From Methylomonas sp. AM2-LC (GTDB lineage Bacteria; Pseudomonadota; Gammaproteobacteria; Methylococcales; Methylomonadaceae): DNA of 64,000 nt. The stretch spans positions 1,178,001 through 1,242,000 of the forward strand of contig NZ_CP157005.1 of the NCBI RefSeq assembly GCF_039904985.1. Reading direction: 5' to 3'. Positions 9,070 through 17,319 of this stretch are shown here, piece after piece. The notes below the pieces were generated by a model. That model was not told the DNA's origin, did not search any database, and was given only the letters and a program-made list of their open reading frames with translations. Position numbers and translations under genes: made by a program. Every line of letters begins with the position of its first letter. Position 1 is the stretch's first letter.

Positions 9070-9768
9070 ATGATTTTTAGACAGCTTTTTGATCTTGAAA
9101 CCTCAACCTATACTTATCTTTTAGGTTGTGAACGTACACGACGAGCCTGTTTAATCGATTCAGTAGCCTCTGAGTTAGCTACCTATGTCGATTTATTAAA
9201 CAAGCTTAATCTAAACCTGATTTTTACTTTTGAAACACATGTACATGCTGACCATATCACCGCTGCGGGTTTATTACGCCAAACTTTAGGCAGTAAAAGT
9301 GTGGTGCATCGTGATGCTGGGGCTAAGTGTGCTGATTTATTGGTGACGGATCAAGTATTGCTACAAGTTGGTGATCTCGATATTGAAGTGCGACATACCC
9401 CAGGACATACCAATGGTTGTGTTAGCTATGTGTTGTCTGATCGGGTATTTACCGGCGATAGTTTGTTGATAGGCGGTTGTGGGCGAACTGATTTTCAACA
9501 AGGTGATGCTGGTCAACTATACGATAGCATTACTCGCCAGCTGTTTACTCTGCCTGCCGATACGCTGGTTTATCCTGGTCACGATTATAACGGTAATACT
9601 GTTTCAACCATTAAACAGGAAATAACGAAGAATCCACGCATTGGTAATGCGCGTAAGCGCGAGGATTTCATTGCCATTATGCAAGAGCTGAAAATAGCGT
9701 ATCCCAGGTTCATTGATCAGGCGCTGCCAGCAAATCAGTGTTGCGGACTGGCAGCTGATTCATTATAG
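9070..9768 (+). CDS. MBL-fold persulfide dioxygenase (ETHE1/SDO-type)
   Basis: Oxidises glutathione persulfide to sulfite and glutathione using O2 and a mononuclear iron. The metallo-beta-lactamase signature THVHADH (H57, H59, D61, H62), H113 in TPGHTNG, D130 in FTGDSLLIGGCGRTDF and H171 in YPGHDYNG supply the metal-site ligands. GRTDFQQGD is characteristic of the ETHE1/persulfide-dioxygenase branch rather than glyoxalase II. Length of 232 aa is normal. A good ribosome site (GGAGG) precedes the ATG. First gene of the operon, with SQR as the last; this pairing supports the assignment. Predicted cytoplasmic. A related hydrolase activity cannot be excluded by eye. Confidence 0.9.
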   Translation: MIFRQLFDLETSTYTYLLGCERTRRACLIDSVASELATYVDLLNKLNLNLIFTFETHVHADHITAAGLLRQTLGSKSVVHRDAGAKCADLLVTDQVLLQVGDLDIEVRHTPGHTNGCVSYVLSDRVFTGDSLLIGGCGRTDFQQGDAGQLYDSITRQLFTLPADTLVYPGHDYNGNTVSTIKQEITKNPRIGNARKREDFIAIMQELKIAYPRFIDQALPANQCCGLAADSL

Positions 9769-9778
9769 AAGACACAAC

Positions 9779-10714
9779 ATGATACTGACGATGAGTTTGT
9801 CAATTTTAATTGGCTTGATGTTGGGACTTCTCGGTGGCGGCGGATCAATTTTGACGGTGCCTATGCTGGTCTACCTGTTACATGTCGAACCTAAGCAGGC
9901 TATTCTCACTTCGTTTGTGGTCGTTGGTATTTCCAGTTTGATAGCTTTGTTATCGCATGCCCGGCGTGGCACTGTATGCTGGAAAAGCGGTGGAGTGTTT
10001 GGCATTGCCGGTATGGCAGGGGCATTTGGTGGCGGTCATTTGGCCGGACATTTTTCGGCGCAGTTACTGATGACGTTGTTTGGTCTGGTGGTGGCAATAA
10101 CGGGTATTTTTATGCTGAAAGGTGAAAAAATAGCCAGCAAAACCAATGTTGACAGTCAAAAACCTTTACCAATTTGTCCGTTAAATCTTCCCTTTTTACG
10201 GGTATTGTTCGATGGATTTTTTGTTGGCGGTCTGACCGGCATGGTGGGCGTGGGTGGTGGGTTTTTAATCATGCCGGCTTTAACGCTATTAATTGGCTTG
10301 CCTATTCAGGGAGCTGTAGGCACTTCTTTACTGGTTATTGTCATGAATGCCATGGCAGGTTTGATTGGCTATAGTCAGCATGTCAGTTTGGATTTAAATC
10401 TGACTTTGATTGTAGCAAGCGGTGCAATCATGGGCAGTACAGGAGGTGCCTGGTTATCAGGCTATGTAAATCCGGTCTGGTTGCGACGCCTATTTGGCGT
10501 GTTAGTATTGTTGGTGGCCGCTTATACCTTATTTCAATCCTTAAGCTTGTCAATATTGGAGTCGTTGTGTGTGTTGATAACTGATGTGCAAAGTCTGGAA
10601 TGGGCTATGTTGGCAGTGTTGTTATTTGGGGTGCTGGTACGCATTGCTTATAGCATACACAGAACCGCACCGTTGGGTTTGCCGTCGTACTCTGATGCAG
10701 CGAAAGAGGACTAA
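9779..10714 (+). CDS. sulfite exporter TauE/SafE family protein
   Basis: Multi-pass inner-membrane transporter with two homologous halves, each with a glycine-rich signature: LLGGGGSILTVPMLVYLLHV near the start and GMVGVGGGFLIMPALTLLIGLP at about residues 147-168. The family is linked to export of sulfite, sulfoacetate and related anions. I chose the ATG at 9779 because the upstream in-frame extension overlaps the dioxygenase gene and is not hydrophobic; from 9779 the protein (311 aa) begins directly with a membrane segment. It starts 10 bp after the dioxygenase. Export of the sulfite made by the dioxygenase is the natural inference; the substrate is not proven. Confidence 0.88.
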   Translation: MILTMSLSILIGLMLGLLGGGGSILTVPMLVYLLHVEPKQAILTSFVVVGISSLIALLSHARRGTVCWKSGGVFGIAGMAGAFGGGHLAGHFSAQLLMTLFGLVVAITGIFMLKGEKIASKTNVDSQKPLPICPLNLPFLRVLFDGFFVGGLTGMVGVGGGFLIMPALTLLIGLPIQGAVGTSLLVIVMNAMAGLIGYSQHVSLDLNLTLIVASGAIMGSTGGAWLSGYVNPVWLRRLFGVLVLLVAAYTLFQSLSLSILESLCVLITDVQSLEWAMLAVLLFGVLVRIAYSIHRTAPLGLPSYSDAAKED

Positions 10715-10718
10715 CTTA

Positions 10719-11141
10719 ATGCAATTAGAACAATTTAACCAAAATCGGCAAATTATCCGCAATTGGATTGATGAATTAGGTAGTTTATTAATTGAGGCCT
10801 TTCATTATCTGGCTTTGTTTGTGATTGGTGCCAGTATCGTCTGGTCGGCAGTGGTGGCTTACGGTGGGATGATGCAACAGGGACACGCCACCATCGGTGA
10901 TATTTTGCTGTTGTTTATTTATCTGGAGTTTGGGGCGATGGTGGGTATTTATTTTAAAACCAGTGTCATGCCTGTAACTTGTTTGATTTATATAGCTATT
11001 ACAGCATTATCAAGATTACTGATAGGCGATATTCAGGCACACCATCAGGTAGATACCGGTATTTTATTGGTGGCTACTGCAATTTTATTGCTAGCGATAG
11101 CCACGCGCGTAATCTGTAAACCAGCTACAGCTAATAATTGA
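10719..11141 (+). CDS. PsiE-like membrane protein
   Basis: Integral membrane protein of 140 aa with about four hydrophobic segments. It resembles the phosphate-starvation-inducible PsiE family in its central part (GDILLLFIYLEFGAMVGIYF, and RLLIGD after a hydrophobic helix). I chose the ATG at 10719, which has a clear AGAGGA ribosome site 9 bp upstream; the longer frame from 10584 overlaps the TauE gene and its extra residues look non-native. It lies 4 bp after TauE and 44 bp before cydP. PsiE function is unknown in any organism. Its place between sulfur and bd-oxidase genes suggests a membrane role in the same response. Confidence 0.78.
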   Translation: MQLEQFNQNRQIIRNWIDELGSLLIEAFHYLALFVIGASIVWSAVVAYGGMMQQGHATIGDILLLFIYLEFGAMVGIYFKTSVMPVTCLIYIAITALSRLLIGDIQAHHQVDTGILLVATAILLLAIATRVICKPATANN

Positions 11142-11185
11142 GGTGCTGCGTGATTATTTTTTACGCCATGTAACAGGAGGTAAGT

Positions 11186-11431
11186 ATGAATGAGTTCGTT
11201 TCAAAATCTGTATCGGTACCGAAAACCAGCTTATATCGATGGGAAATCGGTGTGGCGTTAATCATAAAAGTAATATTTTTAACCGGATTATGGTTTCTGA
11301 TTTTTCGCTGGCCGGATAAACCTGTGCATAAGCCAGATATAGCTGTGCATTTTATGCAATCCAATTCTCAACCTCAGGTAGATCCTGATTTTTCCTCCCA
11401 ATCCAAAAAGGAGACTCACCATGATCGGTGA
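11186..11431 (+). CDS. cydP: cytochrome bd small accessory protein, CydP-like
   Basis: Protein of 81 aa with a single membrane helix (VALIIKVIFLTGLWFLIF, about residues 28-45) followed by a polar tail. Short one-helix proteins directly upstream of cydA are known as CydP, a putative small subunit or assembly factor of cytochrome bd. The start has a strong AGGAGG six bases upstream. Its 3' end overlaps the cydA start by 11 bp, so the two genes are translationally coupled. The name rests on position and general layout; sequence conservation in CydP is low. Confidence 0.75.
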   Translation: MNEFVSKSVSVPKTSLYRWEIGVALIIKVIFLTGLWFLIFRWPDKPVHKPDIAVHFMQSNSQPQVDPDFSSQSKKETHHDR

Positions 11432-12968
11432 AGATATTGTTATGTTGTCCCGGTTGCAATTTGGCCTGACAGCGCTCTACCACTTTCTATTTGTGCCGCT
11501 GACTTTAGGCATGACCTTTATTCTTGGCATTATGGAGTCGGTGTATGTGATGACCGGAAAAGAGGTCTACAAAGATATGACTAAATTCTGGGGCAAATTA
11601 TTTGGTATTAACTTTGCCATGGGCGTAACTACCGGTTTGACCCTGGAGTTTCAGTTTGGCACAAATTGGGCCTATTACTCGCATTATGTCGGGGATATAT
11701 TTGGCCCATTGTTAGCCAGTGAAGGCTGGATGGCATTTTTCCTGGAATCGACCTTTGTAGGTCTGTTTTTCTTCGGCTGGGACAAATTGACCCGTGTTCA
11801 ACATTTGGTGGTGACGTGGTTGCTGGCGGTAGGTACCAGTCTTTCAGCGTTATGGATTCTGATTGCCAATGGCTGGATGCAGTATCCAGTGGGGGCAGAA
11901 TTTAACTACGAAACGCTGCGTATGGAAATGACCAGTTTTGCCGATGTGTTTTTCAACCCGGTAGCTCAGGTTAAATTTGTGCATACCGTTGCAGCTGGAT
12001 ACGTTACCGGCTCCATGTTTGTGCTCGGTATTAGTTCCTGGTATTTGTTAAAGAAGCGTGATATTGGTTTTGCCCGGCGTTCATTTTCAATTGCTTCAGC
12101 CTTTGGATTGGCTTCAGTGTTATCGGTTATCGTGCTGGGGGATGAGAGTGGCTACACTTCGGGTGAAACCCAAAAAATGAAACTGGCCGCAATTGAATCT
12201 GAGTGGGAAACTCACCCTGCACCCGCAGGCTTTACGCTATTTGGCTTGCCGGATCAGGTGAACGAAAAAACCGATTACGCTATTAAAGTACCTTATGTGC
12301 TGGGTCTGATTGCAACGCGTTCCATCGACGAAGATGTTAAGGGGTTAAAGGAATTGCGCGAGGAAAGCGTCATTCGAATTAAAAGTGGCATGATTGCCTA
12401 CGCAGAACTGCAAAAATTGCGCAGTGATGATCATAGTGCTGCCACCAAACAAAATTTTGATGCTCATAAAGCCGATTTGGGTTATGGACTACTGCTGAAA
12501 AAATATACTGAAAAGGTAGTCGATGCAGACACTGCGACTATACAAAAAGCCGCTAATGACACTATTCCTAAAGTGGCACCACTATTTTGGACTTTTCGGG
12601 TAATGGTTGTTTGCGGTTTTACCATGCTGTTTATTTTTGCAATGTCATTTTACTACTGCGCCACACGCGTAGCCGACCAAAAACGCTGGTTAATGCGCAT
12701 GGCTGTGTGGTGTATCCCGCTACCGTGGATTGCAGCAGAAACCGGCTGGTTTGTGGCTGAAGCGGGTCGCCAACCCTGGACTATATCAGGCATATTACCC
12801 ACGCATATCAGTGTGTCTAGCGTCAGTAGCGAACAGCTTTGGTTCAGTATTGGAGGTTTTGCTCTGTTCTATACAGTATTGCTGATAATTGAATTGTATC
12901 TGATGTTCAAATATGTACGTCTTGGTCCTAGCAGTTTGCATACCGGTCGCTATTGCTTTGAACAATAG
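11421..12968 (+). CDS. cydA: cytochrome bd ubiquinol oxidase subunit I
   Basis: Quinol-oxidising subunit carrying hemes b558, b595 and d. The heme-ligand histidine of LTALYHFLF is at residue 21 and that of VKFVHTVAAG at residue 188, matching H19 and H186 of E. coli. The quinol-site motif GWMQYPVGAEF is at 151-161. Length (515 aa) and a long stretch between residues about 250 and 390 indicate the long-Q-loop (E. coli-like) type. The ATG at 11421 has AAGGAG upstream and gives the usual N-terminus before LSRLQF. It overlaps cydP and precedes cydB by 38 bp. Bd oxidases generally resist inhibition by sulfide and cyanide, which fits the SQR in the same operon. Confidence 0.97.
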   Translation: MIGEDIVMLSRLQFGLTALYHFLFVPLTLGMTFILGIMESVYVMTGKEVYKDMTKFWGKLFGINFAMGVTTGLTLEFQFGTNWAYYSHYVGDIFGPLLASEGWMAFFLESTFVGLFFFGWDKLTRVQHLVVTWLLAVGTSLSALWILIANGWMQYPVGAEFNYETLRMEMTSFADVFFNPVAQVKFVHTVAAGYVTGSMFVLGISSWYLLKKRDIGFARRSFSIASAFGLASVLSVIVLGDESGYTSGETQKMKLAAIESEWETHPAPAGFTLFGLPDQVNEKTDYAIKVPYVLGLIATRSIDEDVKGLKELREESVIRIKSGMIAYAELQKLRSDDHSAATKQNFDAHKADLGYGLLLKKYTEKVVDADTATIQKAANDTIPKVAPLFWTFRVMVVCGFTMLFIFAMSFYYCATRVADQKRWLMRMAVWCIPLPWIAAETGWFVAEAGRQPWTISGILPTHISVSSVSSEQLWFSIGGFALFYTVLLIIELYLMFKYVRLGPSSLHTGRYCFEQ

Positions 12969-13006
12969 GCGCATTAACCACTAAAGCATTTAATGAGGAA
13001 TACATT

Positions 13007-14146
13007 ATGTTCGATTATGAATCTATCCGCCTGATCTGGTGGGTGTTTATTGGGGTGGTCGCCATTGCATTTACCTTGACAGAAGGCTTTGATTTTGGGG
13101 TTGCCACCTTACTGCCTTTTCTTGGTAAAACCGATGTTGAACGCAGGGTTATCATTAATACTGTCGGTGCAACCTGGGAAGGTAATCAGGTTTGGTTGAT
13201 ATTACTGGGTGGTGCTATTTTTGCCATTTGGCCCGCTGTCTATGCCACCCTGTTTTCGGGTTTGTATATCGCCATGTTGCTAGTGCTATTTTCCTTGTTT
13301 TTCAGACCTGCCGGGTTTGATTATCGTGGCAAACTGGCAAATCCAATTTGGCGAAATACTTGGGATTGGTGTTTGTTTTTAGGTGGTACCTTGCCACCCG
13401 TGTTGTTTGGAGTTCTGATTGGTAACCTGATTTTGGGATTGCCGTTTCATCTTGATCAGGATTTACGCAGTTTTTATACGGGGTCGTTCTGGGCTTTGTT
13501 GAGTCCATTCTCCTTGTTGTGTGGTGTGGTTAGCTTACTGGGAACCAGCTTTCACGGCGCTTTATTTTTGAAATGGCGTAGTGAAGGTGTTATTCATCAA
13601 CGTGCTACTGTGGCGGTTAGACGTTTGGGGGGGGTGTTGCTGATCGGTGTAGTACTAATTACGCTTTGGGTTGTCATGGGTATTGATCGTCCTGAAATTA
13701 TGCAGATGGCCGCTACCGATGCGCCCTCCAATCCGTTGCATAAAATCGTGCTTGCAGTGGGGCCTGGCTGGCTGCAACATTTTCTTACTCATCCCTGGAT
13801 GCTGGTGGCACCCGTGCTTGGTTTTTCTGGCATTACGTTGGCTTGGTTGTATGGTAAAGGCACGGCACGTATTGCAGCCTTTATGTATAGTTGTTTGGGT
13901 ATTACCGGGTTGTTATTGACTTTGGGATTTGGATTGTTTCCCTTTCTGTTGATCTCTTCAACCCATCCTGACTCAAGTTTGACACTGTGGGATGCAAGTT
14001 CTAGTCATTTCACACTCTTATTAGCCTTTTGGATTACCGTAGTGTTTTTACCTATCGTGCTGTTGTATACCCGATGGGTGTACAAAATCATGTGGGGCAG
14101 CGTTACTGAAGATTCTGTATTAAAAGATACTCATACACTTTATTAA
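13007..14146 (+). CDS. cydB: cytochrome bd ubiquinol oxidase subunit II
   Basis: Membrane partner of CydA, with no hemes of its own but needed for assembly. The N-terminal TEGFDFGVATLLPFLG and GATWEGNQVWLILLGGAIFAIWP segments are diagnostic, followed by RPAGFDYRG. At least eight hydrophobic helices are visible. Length of 379 aa equals the E. coli protein. It is followed by cydX after 11 bp. No oddities were seen. Confidence 0.97.
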   Translation: MFDYESIRLIWWVFIGVVAIAFTLTEGFDFGVATLLPFLGKTDVERRVIINTVGATWEGNQVWLILLGGAIFAIWPAVYATLFSGLYIAMLLVLFSLFFRPAGFDYRGKLANPIWRNTWDWCLFLGGTLPPVLFGVLIGNLILGLPFHLDQDLRSFYTGSFWALLSPFSLLCGVVSLLGTSFHGALFLKWRSEGVIHQRATVAVRRLGGVLLIGVVLITLWVVMGIDRPEIMQMAATDAPSNPLHKIVLAVGPGWLQHFLTHPWMLVAPVLGFSGITLAWLYGKGTARIAAFMYSCLGITGLLLTLGFGLFPFLLISSTHPDSSLTLWDASSSHFTLLLAFWITVVFLPIVLLYTRWVYKIMWGSVTEDSVLKDTHTLY

Positions 14147-14157
14147 GGAGACATGCG

Positions 14158-14307
14158 ATGTGGTATTTCACCTGGATGCTCGGCGTTGGTTTTGCGGCTG
14201 CTTTTGCCATCATTAACGCTATGTGGCTGGAATCGGTCTGCGCTATTGATACCCATGGTATCGAAGAGTCTTGCGACAGTTTATCAAAATCTAATCGGGA
14301 ACTATAA
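14158..14307 (+). CDS. cydX: cytochrome bd small subunit CydX
   Basis: Small single-helix subunit that stabilises the heme site of cytochrome bd. The 49-residue product begins MWYFTWMLGVGFAAAFAIIN and continues AMWLES, the conserved CydX core (MWYFxWxLG...AxxxxxxNAxWLE). The ATG at 14158 follows AAGGAG by 7 bp; an ATG five bases earlier opens a different frame without any CydX similarity. The C-terminal tail (about 20 residues, two cysteines) is longer than in E. coli CydX, which has 37 residues in all. The stop codon is 2 bp before the next start. Confidence 0.93.
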   Translation: MWYFTWMLGVGFAAAFAIINAMWLESVCAIDTHGIEESCDSLSKSNREL

Positions 14308-14309
14308 GT

Positions 14310-14522
14310 ATGACCACCGAACGTATAGTCAGAATTGTTGCGGGCTTTTTTATTTTGTTGTCTCTGAGTTTAGGGGTGGAAGGTAGCCCGTTGTTTCAAA
14401 ATGTTAATTGGCTTTGGTTTACTGCTTTTGTTGGTGCCAATCTGTTTCAAAGCGGTTTTACCCAATTTTGCCCGCTGGAAATGATCTTAAAAAAGCTGGG
14501 TATAAAAGAAACATGTCGGTAA
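14310..14522 (+). CDS. YgaP-like membrane protein (DUF2892)
   Basis: 70-residue membrane protein with two hydrophobic segments (about 7-22 and 34-50) and the DUF2892 end FCPLEMILKKLGIK. In E. coli YgaP this domain is fused to a rhodanese sulfurtransferase; here it is alone. The family is common next to sulfur-metabolism genes. It starts 2 bp after cydX, with no strong ribosome site of its own, so translational coupling is likely. A role in sulfur handling at the membrane is inferred only from context. Confidence 0.85.
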   Translation: MTTERIVRIVAGFFILLSLSLGVEGSPLFQNVNWLWFTAFVGANLFQSGFTQFCPLEMILKKLGIKETCR

Positions 14523-14558
14523 AACCGACAGAAAATATCTATCAACGAGGAATTTAAC

Positions 14559-15842
14559 ATGGCAAAAATAGTAATCGTAGGAGCAGGCATTGGGGGTATC
14601 CCGATGGCTTTTGAAATGAAAGAAATGGCGCGTGCAGAAGATGAAGTGCTGGTGATAGCGGATACCCCAACTTTTCATTTTGTACCGTCTAATCCATGGG
14701 TAGGGGTAAATTGGCGAAAACCGGAAGACATTAAAGTGGAATTGGCACCGGTTTTTAAAAAGAAAAAAATCAGCTTTATTCAGCAAAAAGCTATCCGTTT
14801 TCATCCTGAAAGCAATCAGGTAGAGATAGCAGATGGCACTCGGGTGGATTATGATTTTTTGATTATTGCCACTGGCCCCAAACTGGCTTTTGACGAAGTG
14901 CCGGGGTTAGGGCCTGATGGGTATACTCAGTCTGTGTGTCATGTCGATCATGCTGGTGAGTCGGGCGAGTTTTGGACTAACTTTGTGCAGGATCCTGGCC
15001 CCATTGTGATTGGTGCAGTGCAAGGCGCCTCCTGTTTTGGACCTGCTTATGAATATATGTTTATTGCTGAAACCGATTTGCGTAAACGTAAAATTCGCGA
15101 CCAAGTGAAAATGACTTATGTAACCTCCGAACCGTACATCGGGCATTTAGGTTTGGGTGGAGTGGGTGACACCAAAGGCATGCTGGAAAGTGAACTACGG
15201 AATAAACATATTGATTGGATCTGTAATGCCAAGGTCGATAAAATCGAAGCAGGTATGATGTATGTCACTGAAGTGGATGAGAATGGGCAAGAGAAAAAGA
15301 AACACGAATTGCCATTTAAACACAGCATGTTATTACCTGCATTTAAAGGCGTGGACGCTTTATTGGGTATTGATAAACTGGTTAATCCACGTGGATTTGT
15401 ATTGGTCGACGAGCATCAGCGTAATCCGACCTATAAAAATATCTATTCGGTAGGTGTTTGTATTGCCATTCCGCCGCTTTCGCAAACGCCGGTGCCAACC
15501 GGAACGCCAAAAACCGGTTATATGATCGAATCTATGGTTACTGCCACAGCACATAATATTCGCGAAGAGCTCGATGGTGGACAGCCAACACATAAAGGTA
15601 GTTGGAATGCGTTATGTTTGGCGGATTTTGGTGATACGGGTATCGCCTTTCTTGCCATGCCGCAAATACCGCCACGAAATGTGCAATGGGCCTCCAGAGG
15701 CAAATGGGTGCATTTAGCCAAAATTGCTTATGAAAAATACTTTATTCGTAAGGTACGTCAAGGCCTCAGTGAGCCGATTTATGAGCGTTTGCCGTTAAAA
15801 ATGCTGGGCATTATGCGACTTAAACATAAGCCTAAGGTCTAA
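14559..15842 (+). CDS. sqr: sulfide:quinone oxidoreductase
   Basis: Membrane-associated flavoprotein that oxidises sulfide and reduces quinone. N-terminal FAD-binding IVGAGIGGIPMAFEM; second dinucleotide motif IIATGP (102-107); C-terminal SVGVCIAIPPLSQTPVPTG and GTPKTGYMIESM. Cysteines at 127 (SVCHVDHA), 159 (GASCFGPAYEY) and 353 (ALCLADFGDTG) correspond in position to the three catalytic cysteines known in Acidithiobacillus SQR (128, 160, 356), which favours SQR over a general NADH dehydrogenase. Length of 427 aa is typical. GAGG precedes the ATG. Last gene of the operon, followed by a strong hairpin. The electron acceptor is probably ubiquinone, feeding the bd oxidase encoded just upstream. 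Confidence 0.93.
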   Translation: MAKIVIVGAGIGGIPMAFEMKEMARAEDEVLVIADTPTFHFVPSNPWVGVNWRKPEDIKVELAPVFKKKKISFIQQKAIRFHPESNQVEIADGTRVDYDFLIIATGPKLAFDEVPGLGPDGYTQSVCHVDHAGESGEFWTNFVQDPGPIVIGAVQGASCFGPAYEYMFIAETDLRKRKIRDQVKMTYVTSEPYIGHLGLGGVGDTKGMLESELRNKHIDWICNAKVDKIEAGMMYVTEVDENGQEKKKHELPFKHSMLLPAFKGVDALLGIDKLVNPRGFVLVDEHQRNPTYKNIYSVGVCIAIPPLSQTPVPTGTPKTGYMIESMVTATAHNIREELDGGQPTHKGSWNALCLADFGDTGIAFLAMPQIPPRNVQWASRGKWVHLAKIAYEKYFIRKVRQGLSEPIYERLPLKMLGIMRLKHKPKV

Positions 15843-15853
15843 AAAGTTTAGCT

Positions 15854-15896
15854 CCAAGGTGTATTGTTATATTACCCTACACCTTGGGGGATTTTT
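15854..15896 (+). terminator. terminator of the sulfide operon
   Basis: Perfect 10-bp inverted repeat CCAAGGTGTA (15854-15863) / TACACCTTGG (15878-15887) with a 14-bp loop, then GGGATTTTT. It begins 12 bp after the sqr stop codon. This is the best intrinsic-terminator shape in the window and marks the end of the operon before tolC. Confidence 0.85.
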
Positions 15897-15954
15897 CCTG
15901 AACAATACACGTTACAATTCGCTGAAAAGTATTAGACAAACTAATGAATTTAAA

Positions 15955-17295
15955 ATGAAACAATTAACATTTCTATTTTTTTCAGCTACGTTATTGCTAG
16001 CACTCAGTAAGCTGGTGTTTGCTGAATCTGCCATGCAAAGTTATAACCTGGAGCAAGCGATTGATCTAGCTTTGGCGAATAATCCAGAGTTAAGCATTAT
16101 GCAAGCACGTATAGAACAGGCTGATGCTCAGTTGGGTCAAGCGATGGCCAGTTTTTACCCGCAATTAAAAACCAGTTTGTCTTATCAATATAGTAATAAT
16201 CCTGCCCAAGCTTTTGCCATGTTGATTGCAGAGCGTCGCTTAAATTTTGCAGGTACTAATTTTAATCAACCCGGCTTTATTGAAGATTATCGTCCGCAAG
16301 TTAGCGCCAGTTACGCGCTATTTCGTGGAGGACAGGATTATTATCAGAGTCAGGCTGCCAAATTGGGGGTGGAAGTTTCTGAATATGAAAAGTCTGCCAC
16401 CCGAAATCGTCTGCTGAGTAATGTCACCGCAGCCTATTATGGTGAATTGGCAGCTATAGATGCACATAAAATCAGTCAACGTGCCATTGAGGCCGTGCAA
16501 AGTGAATTGGATCAATCTCGAGTTCGCTTCGACGCCGGAACGGTGTTGAAGTCCGATGTTCTATCTCTGGAAGTACAATTGGCAGAGGCCAAAGAGCAGG
16601 ATATTCAGGCGGCAAATGTCATTGAAATGGCACAAAATATGTTGAAAACCTTGCTGGGTCTTTCGATAAACGAGGTATTTGCCATAAACGAGACTCAGGT
16701 CAGTGCTTTACCCGCTGCCCCAGCTGGTTTTGATGACTTGTTGAATGAAGCTTTAAGTCATCATCCGGAATTAAAAGCAGCTGAAAATCGGGTAGCGATT
16801 GCCGAAAAACAACTTGCGGCAGCACAAGCGGCATATTTGCCCAGAGCGGATGCGTTTGTTAATTATGGCTCAGATAGCAAAAATCTGACTTATAACAGTA
16901 ATCGGGACAATGTCAGTGCCGGTGTAATAGTGGAATTGGATCTTTTTACCGGTTTTTCAACGCAGGAAAAAATTAAAAAAGCCGAACACGAATTGACAGC
17001 CGCACAGGAAACGGCTCGACAAACCCGTTTACGCATAGAAAATCAGCTGAAATCTGCCCAGCTTCGATTGCAGGAAGCGTTAAACCGTGTGCAAGTCAGT
17101 GCTGTGGCGGTTCAATCGGCCCAAGAAGCCTTACGTCTGGTTAACGAGCAACGTCAGGCTGGCGTTGTAACGGTTACCCGCTATCTTGAGGCAGAAGTTG
17201 CCCGCGATAGAGCCAATACCCGGCAAATAAGTAGTCGTTACGATGCTTTACGCGCAGAAGCTGAACTTAAACAAGCCATTGGTTTTTGGCAATAA
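15955..17295 (+). CDS. TolC family outer-membrane efflux protein
   Basis: Outer-membrane channel of a tripartite exporter. The start at 15955 gives a signal peptide (MKQLTFLFFSATLLLALSKLVFA); the upstream in-frame extension is poorly conserved-looking and covers the terminator. The mature part has the two OEP repeats typical of TolC: LEQAIDLALANNPEL near the start and LLNEALSHHPELKAAENRV in the middle, with long coiled-coil helices rich in Ala, Gln and Glu. Length is 446 aa. It is 24 bp upstream of the membrane-fusion gene and forms one operon with it and the RND pump. Confidence 0.92.
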   Translation: MKQLTFLFFSATLLLALSKLVFAESAMQSYNLEQAIDLALANNPELSIMQARIEQADAQLGQAMASFYPQLKTSLSYQYSNNPAQAFAMLIAERRLNFAGTNFNQPGFIEDYRPQVSASYALFRGGQDYYQSQAAKLGVEVSEYEKSATRNRLLSNVTAAYYGELAAIDAHKISQRAIEAVQSELDQSRVRFDAGTVLKSDVLSLEVQLAEAKEQDIQAANVIEMAQNMLKTLLGLSINEVFAINETQVSALPAAPAGFDDLLNEALSHHPELKAAENRVAIAEKQLAAAQAAYLPRADAFVNYGSDSKNLTYNSNRDNVSAGVIVELDLFTGFSTQEKIKKAEHELTAAQETARQTRLRIENQLKSAQLRLQEALNRVQVSAVAVQSAQEALRLVNEQRQAGVVTVTRYLEAEVARDRANTRQISSRYDALRAEAELKQAIGFWQ

Positions 17296-17319
17296 CTTAG
17301 AAAGTTAGAGGACTAATTC

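Noticed and set aside
9713..9778. Longer start for the TauE/SafE gene
   Set aside because: It overlaps the dioxygenase gene and adds 22 polar residues ahead of a membrane segment.
15859..15954. Longer start for the TolC gene
   Set aside because: It would begin inside the terminator stem of the sulfide operon and hide the signal peptide.
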